The notes under the pieces are model-generated. The model saw only the letters and a list, made by a program, of their open reading frames with translations, did no database searches and was not told where the DNA came from. Both the position numbers and the translations under genes were made by a program. DNA of 8,443 nt from Opitutaceae bacterium (lineage in GTDB: Bacteria > Verrucomicrobiota > Verrucomicrobiia > Opitutales > Opitutaceae): contig JAPOIC010000078.1 in assembly GCA_029979145.1 (NCBI GenBank), positions 1 through 8,443 on the forward strand. The letters run 5' to 3'. Below, in pieces: positions 1 through 5,596 of the stretch (positions are counted from its first letter, which is position 1; each line of letters starts with the position of its first letter).

Positions 1-492
1 ATCGCCGCGGCGCGTTTCGTCGCCCCCAATGCGACCGTCAACGGTGACGTCGTGCTCGGGTCTGACAGCAGCGTGTTTTACGGCGCGGTCCTGCGGGGTG
101 ACATCCACGAAATCCGCGTGGGCGAGGGCACCAATATTCAGGACAACGCCATCGTGCACTTGGCGGACGAGTTTGGCGCCTACATTGGCAAGTGGTGCAC
201 CATCGGTCATGCCGCCATCGTGCACGCCTGCACGGTGGGCGACGAGTGTCTGATCGGCATGGGCGCGACTATACTTGACGGTGCCGTCATTGGCGCCCGG
301 TGCGTCATCGGGGCCAACTCCCTCGTGCCTCAAGGCATGGCGATCCCGCCGGGATCAATGGTCTACGGTTCGCCGGCCAAAGTCATCCGCCCGCTCCGTG
401 AAGCCGAAATCGCGGGACTTAAGCCTTGGGCGAAAAAATACGTGGAAGTCGCCAAGGCCCACGCCGCGCTGCACGCCCAGCACCGGTCTTGA
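1..492 (+). CDS. Gamma carbonic anhydrase family protein (5' partial)
   Basis: This is the C-terminal 163 residues of a left-handed beta-helix (hexapeptide repeat) protein of the gamma carbonic anhydrase/YrdA/CaiE type. The frame is open to the first base, so the true start lies outside the window; a GTG at 52 is internal to the fold and is not a credible start. Repeats of the I/V-G-x-x-x type run through most of the sequence. Counting from the window edge, the three histidines that bind the metal in this family are present: His53 in NIQDNAIVH, and His70 and His75 in IGHAAIVHAC, with the usual 5-residue spacing. The family forms trimers with metal sites at subunit interfaces. Some members hydrate CO2, but many YrdA-like proteins have no shown carbonic anhydrase activity, so the substrate is uncertain. 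It ends in a short helical tail (about residues 131-163). No neighbouring gene clarifies its role. Confidence 0.93.
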   Translation: MAAARFVAPNATVNGDVVLGSDSSVFYGAVLRGDIHEIRVGEGTNIQDNAIVHLADEFGAYIGKWCTIGHAAIVHACTVGDECLIGMGATILDGAVIGARCVIGANSLVPQGMAIPPGSMVYGSPAKVIRPLREAEIAGLKPWAKKYVEVAKAHAALHAQHRS

Positions 493-534
493 ATTGCGCA
501 GGGTTGGCCAAAATCCGCCTAGTGGGGTCGCGGC

Positions 535-560
535 GGTTCGGGTAAGATCGTCCCGCAACC
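535..560 (+). other. Bulged hairpin in the leader of the DUF2892 gene
   Basis: An 8-bp inverted repeat with one bulged base: GGTTCGGG (535-542) pairs with CCCG-C-AACC (552-560), with C556 unpaired and a 9-nt loop (543-551). It ends three bases before the AAAGGAG ribosome binding site of the next gene. No T-run follows, so it does not look like an intrinsic terminator for the carbonic anhydrase-like gene. It could affect translation or mRNA stability; that is inference. Confidence 0.4.
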
Positions 561-563
561 CCC

Positions 564-570
564 AAAGGAG
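564..570 (+). promoter_or_regulatory. Ribosome binding site of the DUF2892 gene
   Basis: AAAGGAG is a strong Shine-Dalgarno match, 9 bases before the ATG at 580. It fixes the start of this very small gene. It contrasts with folA, ald, gmhA and ruvC in this window, which have no recognisable site before their chosen starts. Confidence 0.8.
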
Positions 571-579
571 AATCACCCC

Positions 580-771
580 ATGAAAGCCAATGTTGGATCC
601 ATCGACCGTGGCCTGCGGATTGTCGCCGGCCTCGTTATTCTCGGCGCCGGTTACTATTATCACAATTGGTGGGGCCTTGTCGGCCTGCTCCCGTTGCTGA
701 CTGGAATCGTCCGTTTTTGCCCGGCGTATCTGCCCCTAGGCCTGAGCACCTGTCCGAAGAAGCCGGACTGA
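580..771 (+). CDS. DUF2892 / YgaP-like small inner-membrane protein
   Basis: A 63-residue protein of the DUF2892 family, the membrane domain also found at the end of YgaP-type rhodanese proteins. It opens with the family's typical MKANVGSIDRGLRI segment. Two hydrophobic helices follow (about residues 12-27 and 30-45), then the conserved ending with FCPAY and GLSTC, carrying Cys47 and Cys58. Full length for a stand-alone member; no rhodanese domain is attached and none is encoded nearby. Families of this type are linked to sulfur or thiol chemistry only by domain association, so the molecular role is unknown. The gene has its own strong ribosome binding site and sits 87 bp after the carbonic anhydrase-like gene; it may share that transcript. 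It ends 3 bp from the stop of the convergent folA. Confidence 0.9.
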   Translation: MKANVGSIDRGLRIVAGLVILGAGYYYHNWWGLVGLLPLLTGIVRFCPAYLPLGLSTCPKKPD

Positions 772-774
772 ACT

Positions 775-1269
775 TCATCTCCGCTTTCGCTCCAGCGTGG
801 AGAACGTGAAGCGGAAATTTTCGTCGGCCGATTCTCGGCGCTCGGTCTCCCGCCAGTCGAGGTGGCGCCAGTCGGGGAACCAGGTGTCCCCCGGGACTTG
901 GGCGTGCACCAAGGTGAGATAAATCCGGTCAGCGATTGGCAGGGTTTCCTCATAGATTCGCTGGCCGCCGCACACCATGATTTCTCCGGGCAGATCCTGG
1001 GCGATCGCCAGGGCCGCCGGAACGCTGGCGGCGACGTGCACGCCGGGTTGAGCCAATTCCGTCTGGCGGGAAATCACCACCGGCTGGCGACCGTCGGACC
1101 GAACCTTGGGCCACGTTTCGTAGCAGACCCGCCCTAGCACGACGACCTGACCGGCGGTAAGCCGATGAAAATGGGCGAGGTCCTCGGGGATGCTCCACGG
1201 CAGCCGGCCCTGCCGGCCAATGACGCGGTTTTCCGCGCAGGCCACGATGAGGTTGATCGGCTTGGGCAC
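775..1269 (-). CDS. folA: Dihydrofolate reductase
   Basis: A 164-residue cytoplasmic enzyme that reduces dihydrofolate to tetrahydrofolate with NADPH, supplying one-carbon units for thymidylate, purine and methionine synthesis. The order of motifs matches the chromosomal type: VIGRQGRLPW (Met20-loop region, Trp25) and PEDLAHF, where Asp30 aligns with the catalytic Asp27 of the E. coli enzyme and Phe34 with Phe31. Then come VVLGRVCYETWP, PVVISR, the cofactor loop VCGGQRIYEETLP, and LTLVHAQVPGDTWFPDW. Length is typical. The start is GTG at 1269; an in-frame stop at 1302-1300 (minus strand) leaves no earlier choice. No Shine-Dalgarno is visible, and a promoter-like sequence is placed so that transcription might begin at the GTG itself. 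Cys49 replaces the Thr of the usual G-R-x-T cofactor contact. Thymidylate synthase, its frequent partner, is not in the window. Confidence 0.96.
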   Translation of the reverse strand: MPKPINLIVACAENRVIGRQGRLPWSIPEDLAHFHRLTAGQVVVLGRVCYETWPKVRSDGRQPVVISRQTELAQPGVHVAASVPAALAIAQDLPGEIMVCGGQRIYEETLPIADRIYLTLVHAQVPGDTWFPDWRHLDWRETERRESADENFRFTFSTLERKRR

Positions 1270-1275
1270 GCTGGC

Positions 1276-1303
1276 ATCACACGCCGCGCGACCGGCCTGT
1301 CAA
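1276..1303 (-). promoter_or_regulatory. Putative folA promoter, possibly leaderless
   Basis: On the minus strand a perfect TTGACA (1303-1298) is followed, after 16 bases, by TGTGAT (1281-1276), a 4-of-6 match to TATAAT. Counting six bases on from this -10 box lands exactly on the G of the folA GTG at 1269, so the transcript may have no 5' leader. This agrees with the lack of a Shine-Dalgarno. Judged by eye only. Confidence 0.45.
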
Positions 1304-1337
1304 AAACAACCCTCGCATGCCGATTCGTTCTCTGCCG

Positions 1338-1367
1338 TTGCACCCGGGTCGCGGATGGTTTTGTCAT
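1338..1367 (+). promoter_or_regulatory. Weak candidate ald promoter
   Basis: TTGCAC (1338-1343) and TGTCAT (1362-1367) are 18 bases apart. The -10-like hexamer ends six bases before the ATG at 1374; the overlapping CATAAA (1365-1370) is an alternative -10. The -35 matches only 3 of 6 positions. The 104-bp gap between the divergent folA and ald starts must hold the promoters of both genes; I saw no operator-like repeat in it. Confidence 0.25.
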
Positions 1368-1373
1368 AAATCC

Positions 1374-2465
1374 ATGCTTATTGGAGTTCCCCGCGAAATC
1401 AAAATCGGCGAAACGCGCGTTTCGATGACGCCGAGTCTGTGCCGGCGCTGCGTTGCGCTCGGTGCCCAAGTCCTCGTGGAGAAATCCGCGGGCGTGAGCG
1501 CCGGCTTTACCGACGCCGAATACCGCGCCGCCGGCGCCGCCATCGCAAGCTCGGCCCGCCGGGTCTGGCGCGAGGCCGACTTGATCCTGAAGGTGAAGGA
1601 GCCGCTGCCGCCGGAGTATCCGCTGATGCGCACCGGCCAGACGATCTTCACCTACCTGCACCTCGCGGCGGGACCGGAGCTCACCAAGGTGCTGCTCAAG
1701 AAGCGCATTCTCGGCATCGCTTACGAAACGGTCGAGGCGGCTGACGGCTCGTATCCGTTGCTCAAGCCCATGTCGCAGATCGCGGGTCGCCTCTCGATCC
1801 AGATTGGCGCTTATCGGCTGCAATCGCAGCTCGGCGGCTCGGGCGTGCTGCTCGGTGGCATCCCGGGCACGATGCCGGGCCACGTCGTGGTGATTGGCGC
1901 GGGCAATTCTGGGGCGCATGCGGTGCAGATGGCCGCGGGCATGGGCGCGCGGGTGACCGTGCTCGATGTCGACACCCGCAAGCTCGAGGCGATCGACTCG
2001 GAATACCGCGGCCGCGTGGTCACGTTGATGTCGAATCCCGCCAACATTGAAAACGAGGTGGCTGACGCCGACCTCCTGATTGGCGCGGTCCTGATCCCGG
2101 CGGCCAAGGCCCCGATTGTGGTGCCGCGGCGCATGGTGAAGAAAATGCGCCCGGGCAGCGCGATCGTGGACATCGCCATCGACCAAGGCGGTTGCATCGA
2201 AACCATCCGCCCGACTTCGCACGAAAAGCCGACCTACCTGGAACACGGCGTGGTGCATTACGCCGTGCCGAACATGCCTGCGCTGGTGGGCCGCACGTCG
2301 ACGCTCGGCCTGACCCAGGCGACGGAGCCTTTCGTCGCCATGCTGGTGGAGAAGGGCGTGGAACGCGCGCTGGCCGAACACCGCGGCTTGGCCGCCGGTG
2401 TCAACACCCGCGACGGCCGCGTCACCTGCGCCGCGGTCGCCAAGGCGCTCGGCTACGAGGCCTAA
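1374..2465 (+). CDS. ald: Alanine dehydrogenase
   Basis: A 363-residue NAD-dependent enzyme that interconverts L-alanine and pyruvate plus ammonium, acting in the cytoplasm in alanine catabolism or ammonia assimilation. The start at ATG 1374 gives MLIGVPREIKIGETRV, which matches the family N-terminus; an ATG at 1317 would add 19 residues with no counterpart. Key residues known from Mycobacterium tuberculosis Ald fall at the same positions: Arg15 (substrate), Lys75 in LILKVKEP, His96 in FTYLHLAA and Asp270 in DIAIDQGG. The Rossmann nucleotide-binding loop is G175-A-G-N-S-G180, with Asp198 at the end of the following strand, consistent with NAD rather than NADP. Length is close to the usual 370. 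It stands alone: no Lrp/AsnC-type regulator is adjacent, and transcription is divergent from folA. No clear Shine-Dalgarno is visible. Confidence 0.97.
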   Translation: MLIGVPREIKIGETRVSMTPSLCRRCVALGAQVLVEKSAGVSAGFTDAEYRAAGAAIASSARRVWREADLILKVKEPLPPEYPLMRTGQTIFTYLHLAAGPELTKVLLKKRILGIAYETVEAADGSYPLLKPMSQIAGRLSIQIGAYRLQSQLGGSGVLLGGIPGTMPGHVVVIGAGNSGAHAVQMAAGMGARVTVLDVDTRKLEAIDSEYRGRVVTLMSNPANIENEVADADLLIGAVLIPAAKAPIVVPRRMVKKMRPGSAIVDIAIDQGGCIETIRPTSHEKPTYLEHGVVHYAVPNMPALVGRTSTLGLTQATEPFVAMLVEKGVERALAEHRGLAAGVNTRDGRVTCAAVAKALGYEA

Positions 2466-2494
2466 GCTCGCCGAAGATGCTAGTAGGTTGGCGG

Positions 2495-2519
2495 AAAAAA
2501 CCCGACGTTGAGCCGGGTT
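2495..2519 (-). terminator. Intrinsic terminator of the cyclophilin gene
   Basis: Read on the minus strand, AACCCG (2519-2514), a 9-base loop and CGGGTT (2504-2499) form a 6-bp GC-rich stem that runs directly into further T residues (six T in a row at 2500-2495, two of them in the stem). It begins 7 bp after the cyclophilin stop codon. On the plus strand the hairpin is followed only by GGAGTTTTC, so it would be a poor terminator for ald. This accounts for most of the 61-bp gap between the two convergent genes. Confidence 0.75.
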
Positions 2520-2526
2520 GGAGTTT

Positions 2527-3039
2527 TCAGGCCGAGACGATCTCGACCGACTTCAATTCGACGCGGTCGATCGGCGTGCTTTTTTCGCCGCCGCCGCCGT
2601 GCTGGGTGGGGACGGTGGCGATTTGCTCAAGGACGTCATCACCGGCGACGAGCTCGCCGAAGGCGGTGTATTGGCGATCGAGGAAACGGGCGTCACCGTG
2701 GCAGATGAAGAACTGCGAGCCGGCGGAGTCGGGGTGCGAGGAGCGCGCCATTGAGATGACGCCGCGCACGTGGGCCTTGGGGTTGAACTCGGCCTTGATC
2801 TTGTAGCCGGGGCCGCCGGTGCCGGGCATGCCGGTCTCGCCGTCCTTGGTGTTGGGGCAGCCGCCCTGGATCATGAAGCCCTTGATGATGCGGTGAAAGG
2901 CCGTGCCGTTGTAAAAGCCCTCGCGGGCGAGCTTCTTGAAATTCTCCACGGTCTTCGGCGCGACGTCGGGCCAGAAGGCGATGGTGAGGTCGCCGTAGGA
3001 GGTCTTGAGGATGGCTTGTTCGGGGGATGCGTTGCTCAT
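2527..3039 (-). CDS. Cyclophilin-type peptidyl-prolyl cis-trans isomerase
   Basis: A 170-residue single-domain cyclophilin that speeds cis-trans isomerisation of X-proline bonds during protein folding. It has no signal peptide, so it should be cytoplasmic. The core motif FHRIIKGFMIQGG carries Arg50, Phe55 and Gln58, equivalent to human cyclophilin A Arg55, Phe60 and Gln63. SAGSQFFI and TAFGELVAG complete the active site. The tryptophan that governs cyclosporin binding (Trp121 in cyclophilin A) is replaced by Phe119, which is common in bacterial members. Start is the ATG at 3039, where the N-terminus fits the family; no Shine-Dalgarno is evident. It lies 64 bp after gmhA on the same strand with no terminator between, so the two may be co-transcribed. 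It is followed by a good intrinsic terminator. Confidence 0.96.
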   Translation of the reverse strand: MSNASPEQAILKTSYGDLTIAFWPDVAPKTVENFKKLAREGFYNGTAFHRIIKGFMIQGGCPNTKDGETGMPGTGGPGYKIKAEFNPKAHVRGVISMARSSHPDSAGSQFFICHGDARFLDRQYTAFGELVAGDDVLEQIATVPTQHGGGGEKSTPIDRVELKSVEIVSA

Positions 3040-3103
3040 GGAACGGCCAGCGAACCGCTCCGCTTGCCCCGTCGCAAGAAGGAAAACCGCAGCCCGGTGG
3101 GCG

Positions 3104-3661
3104 TCAGCTGTAGGCCTTGTCGATCAGCTCGCAGAAGTGATGGATCAGGAACAGGTGCGCCTCCTGGCAGGCCGCGCCGCTCTCGCTGGGCATGATCAGG
3201 TCGCAAGTGGCGAGGCCCGTGGCCTTGCCGCCGCCGCGGCCGAGGAAGGCAATGCTCTGCAGGCCGAGGTTATTGGCTTCCTGCAGGGCGGCGATGATGT
3301 TGCCGGAATTGCCGCTGGAGGTGAGTGCCACGACGAGATCGTCGGGCCGCGCCAGTCCCGCGATCTGGCGGGCAAAAACTTGGTCGTAGCCGAAGTCGTT
3401 GCCGATGCAGGTTACGAGGGAGCCGTCGGACGAAAGCGCGATGGCCGGAAGCGAGGCGCGATTCTTTTGGTAACGACCGACGAGTTCGGTGGCGAAGTGC
3501 GCCGCCTCGGCCGCGCTGCCGCCGTTGCCGCAGACCAAGAGCTTTTTGTCGTGCCGCAACGTGTCGAGGATCAGGCGGGCGGCTTCGTCGATCGCGGGCC
3601 GGATGCCGGAGAGAGCCTGCAGCGTGCGGACGGACTCGGCGAGGGAGGCTTCGAAAGTCAT
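3104..3661 (-). CDS. gmhA: Phosphoheptose isomerase (SIS domain, GmhA type)
   Basis: A 185-residue SIS-domain protein. GmhA converts sedoheptulose 7-phosphate to D-glycero-manno-heptose 7-phosphate, the first step towards the ADP-heptose used in the lipopolysaccharide inner core, in the cytoplasm as a tetramer. The sequence has a helical N-terminus, then the sugar-phosphate loop CGNGGSAAEAAHFATELVGRY (residues 44-64), LSSDGSLVTCIGNDFGYDQVF, and a second phosphate loop TSSGNSGNI. Residues aligned with the E. coli catalytic pair Glu65/His180 are Glu59 and His174, and Gln172 corresponds to Gln166. Their presence favours an active isomerase over the related DnaA-binding protein DiaA, though a lone SIS gene next to recF keeps DiaA as an alternative. 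No other heptose gene is in the window. Start ATG at 3661 fits the family N-terminus. It is divergent from recF, with 106 bp between starts. Confidence 0.88.
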   Translation of the reverse strand: MTFEASLAESVRTLQALSGIRPAIDEAARLILDTLRHDKKLLVCGNGGSAAEAAHFATELVGRYQKNRASLPAIALSSDGSLVTCIGNDFGYDQVFARQIAGLARPDDLVVALTSSGNSGNIIAALQEANNLGLQSIAFLGRGGGKATGLATCDLIMPSESGAACQEAHLFLIHHFCELIDKAYS

Positions 3662-3667
3662 GGGGCA

Positions 3668-3673
3668 GTTATG
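3668..3673 (-). promoter_or_regulatory. Possible -10 box of gmhA
   Basis: CATAAC on the minus strand (4 of 6 matches to TATAAT) ends six bases before the gmhA ATG, so a transcript from it would be leaderless; no Shine-Dalgarno is present. No acceptable -35 was found. The rest of the 106-bp gap to recF (3662-3767) includes GTGACA at 3708-3713 on the plus strand, but no matching -10, so the recF promoter was not located. Confidence 0.2.
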
Positions 3674-3767
3674 AAAACAGGCGGCCGGGCGGCGCGAGCC
3701 TTTTGCGGTGACACCTTCGTGATTTTCGACTCGCTACCCCCGGCGGCGTGCCCGCTACTGGACGGTC

Positions 3768-4850
3768 ATGCGCCTGCGCCAGCTTACGCTCCAAGACTTT
3801 CGCAACGTGGCGTTGGCGAAGCTGGATCTGCGCGGCCGGCAGACGTTTTTGCTCGGTCCCAACGGCCAGGGTAAAACGAACCTGCTGGAGGCCGCGGGTT
3901 TCATCACCGCATTGCGGTCGTTTCGCACCACCGACGGCCGCGTGCTGATCGCCCGCGAGCAACGCGAGGCCGCGCTGGCCTGCACCGTCGAGCACGAGCA
4001 GTTGGGTGAGACGCGGTTGACGATCCGCCTGAAGCCGGAGGGGCGCGAACTGTGGTGTGATGAAACGAAAGTCACGCGGCTCGCGGATCATCTCGGCAAA
4101 TTTCCTACGGTGGTTTTCTCCTCGCAGGACATGAATCTGGTCCGCGGCGCGCCGACCGGCCGCCGGCGCTGGCTCGACCTCACGCTCTCGGCCATGGACG
4201 CGGGTTACCTGCGCACGTTGCAAACCTACCATCGCGCCCTGGCGGAGCGGAACAGCCTGCTGAAGGCAGCGGCCACCGACGCGGAACTGGATGCCTTTGA
4301 ACAAACCATGGCGCCGGCGGCGGCCGATCTCGTCAGCCGGCGTCGCGCCGGGCTGCGCGAACTCGGCGGACGCATGGAAGCCCTCTACGCCCGGCTGGCC
4401 GAGGACGCCGAGCCGGTGGCGTTGCGGTATGCGCCGAGTTTTGACGCCACCACCGCGCCGGTGTGGGTCGAGCGCTGGCGCGAGGGGCGCGGCCGCGACC
4501 GGCAGTTTCGCAGCACGTTGAGCGGACCGCACCGCGATGATTTTGCTTTTCTGCACCGGCAACTCGCGGCGGGGGACTTTGCTTCGGAAGGCCAGCAACG
4601 CTCGCTGGTGCTGGCACTGCGCGTGGCGCAGGCCGAATGGTTTCAGGCGTGCTCGGGCGTGCGACCGGTGTTGCTCGCGGATGATGTCTTGGGTGAACTT
4701 GATCCGGCCCGGCGCCGGCGGTTTTGGGCGGCGGTGGATCCGGAGTCGCAGGTCATTGCCACCGGCACGGAACCCCCGGCGGCGAACCTCGGCGAGTGGC
4801 AGGTGTTTGCCGTGACCGCCGGGGCTTTTACCGAGGAGGCGACTTCATGA
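3768..4850 (+). CDS. recF: DNA replication and repair protein RecF
   Basis: A 360-residue ABC-type (SMC-like) ATPase. With RecO and RecR it directs RecA loading at gapped DNA during recombinational repair. Motifs in order: N-terminal MRLRQLTLQDFRN, typical of RecF; Walker A GPNGQGKTN with Lys36; a coiled, variable lid region (about residues 115-250) containing GAPTGRRRWLD; LSGPHRDDF; the ABC signature SEGQQRSL (273-280); and Walker B VLLADDVLGELD with Asp305-Asp306. Length is normal. The ATG at 3768 gives the expected N-terminus; the site before it is weak (TGGACGG). Here recF is not beside dnaA, dnaN or gyrB, its classical neighbours, but leads a tight unit with a permease gene and ruvC. Its TGA overlaps the permease ATG by 4 bp, and the permease ribosome binding site lies inside the recF reading frame. 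Confidence 0.97.
   Translation: MRLRQLTLQDFRNVALAKLDLRGRQTFLLGPNGQGKTNLLEAAGFITALRSFRTTDGRVLIAREQREAALACTVEHEQLGETRLTIRLKPEGRELWCDETKVTRLADHLGKFPTVVFSSQDMNLVRGAPTGRRRWLDLTLSAMDAGYLRTLQTYHRALAERNSLLKAAATDAELDAFEQTMAPAAADLVSRRRAGLRELGGRMEALYARLAEDAEPVALRYAPSFDATTAPVWVERWREGRGRDRQFRSTLSGPHRDDFAFLHRQLAAGDFASEGQQRSLVLALRVAQAEWFQACSGVRPVLLADDVLGELDPARRRRFWAAVDPESQVIATGTEPPAANLGEWQVFAVTAGAFTEEATS
4833..4839 (+). promoter_or_regulatory. Ribosome binding site of the permease gene, within recF
   Basis: GAGGAGG, seven bases before the ATG at 4847, is a near-ideal Shine-Dalgarno. It fixes the permease start and lies inside the last codons of recF. The permease can therefore recruit its own ribosomes while also being placed for coupling through the ATGA overlap. 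Confidence 0.8.
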
Positions 4851-5596
4851 ATTGGGAAATGTGGCAATGGGCTTTGGCGGCCTGCGGCGCGGTGGCGATC
4901 GGCGTTGCGAAGACCGGCATTGGCGGCCTTGGCATGCTGGCCGTAGTGATCTTTGCGAATCTCATGCCGGCCAAGCAGTCGGCGGGTTTCGTGCTGCCGA
5001 TGTTGGTGATGGCGGACGTGGTGGCGGTGCTGTCCTACCGGCGGCATGCGCAATGGAAATTGTTGTGGCGGCTGTTCCCGTGGACGGCGCTTGGCGTTTT
5101 CCTCGGTTTCCTCGCGATGGGCCGGATCGACAATGCCCAAGCCGGCCTGCTTATTGGCGTGATCGTCCTTGCCTTGGTGGTGCTCCATTTGGTGCGCCGC
5201 AAGCGGCAGAAAGGCGACGAGCCGGAGCACGCGGCCTGGTTCGCGCCGACCATCGGCGTCTTGGCGGGCTTTACCACGCTAGTGGCCAATGCCGCGGGTC
5301 CGCTGATGGCGATCTATCTGCTCGCGATGCGGCTGCCGAAGATGGAATACATGGGCACGGGCGCGTGGTATTTTCTGCTGATGAACCTGTTCAAAGTGCC
5401 GTTCATGATGAATCTCGGACTGGTCGACGCCGCGAGTTTTCAGGGCAACCTGCTGTTGCTCCCGGCGGTGCTGGCCGGCACGGTCATCGGTCGGATCGTG
5501 TTGAAAAAGATCGATCAGAAACTTTTCGAAACCTTCGCCCTCGTGCTTTCGATCGCGGCGGGCCTGCATCTCCTTTACCGCTCATGGGCCGGATGA
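4847..5596 (+). CDS. TauE/SafE family (sulfite exporter-like) membrane permease
   Basis: A 249-residue integral membrane protein of the TauE/SafE (DUF81) family, whose studied members move sulfite, sulfoacetate or other small organic anions; the substrate here cannot be told from sequence. By eye there are about eight hydrophobic segments (near residues 7-22, 28-40, 46-64, 76-91, 98-116, 132-162, 172-190, 198-218 and 227-245, some of which may pair). They form two repeats: the first contains GVAKTGIGGLGML and the second GFTTLVANAAGPLMAIYLL, both family hallmarks. A charged loop (about residues 117-129) separates the halves. The start at ATG 4847 is supported by the strong ribosome binding site and the 4-bp overlap with recF. 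Its own TGA overlaps an ATG of ruvC by 4 bp. No taurine or sulfur genes are nearby, so its position between two DNA-repair genes is unexplained. Confidence 0.9.
   Translation: MNWEMWQWALAACGAVAIGVAKTGIGGLGMLAVVIFANLMPAKQSAGFVLPMLVMADVVAVLSYRRHAQWKLLWRLFPWTALGVFLGFLAMGRIDNAQAGLLIGVIVLALVVLHLVRRKRQKGDEPEHAAWFAPTIGVLAGFTTLVANAAGPLMAIYLLAMRLPKMEYMGTGAWYFLLMNLFKVPFMMNLGLVDAASFQGNLLLLPAVLAGTVIGRIVLKKIDQKLFETFALVLSIAAGLHLLYRSWAG

Noticed and set aside
543..548. TAAGAT as a -10 box for the DUF2892 gene
   Set aside because: No -35-like sequence lies 16-18 bases upstream, and the hexamer is in the loop of the leader hairpin.
1134..2381. 415-codon minus-strand open frame opposite ald
   Set aside because: It is rich in Arg, His and Ala, resembles no family I know, and lies antisense to a fully conserved ald; it is typical of GC-rich shadow frames.
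2499..2526. Terminator for ald on the plus strand
   Set aside because: The hairpin is followed by GGAGTTTTC rather than a T-run on that strand; it is much better explained as the cyclophilin terminator on the minus strand.
3063..3078. CTTGC/GCAAG hairpin between gmhA and the cyclophilin gene
   Set aside because: Only a 5-bp stem with no T-run on either strand, so it does not support a terminator or separate transcripts.
3669..4598. 309-codon minus-strand open frame opposite recF
   Set aside because: No recognisable domain, Arg/Gln/Ala-rich shadow composition, and recF on the plus strand is intact.
4852..5592. Upstream extension of the ruvC frame through the permease gene
   Set aside because: It is an out-of-frame reading of the permease with no family-like sequence; similarity to RuvC begins only near 5700.
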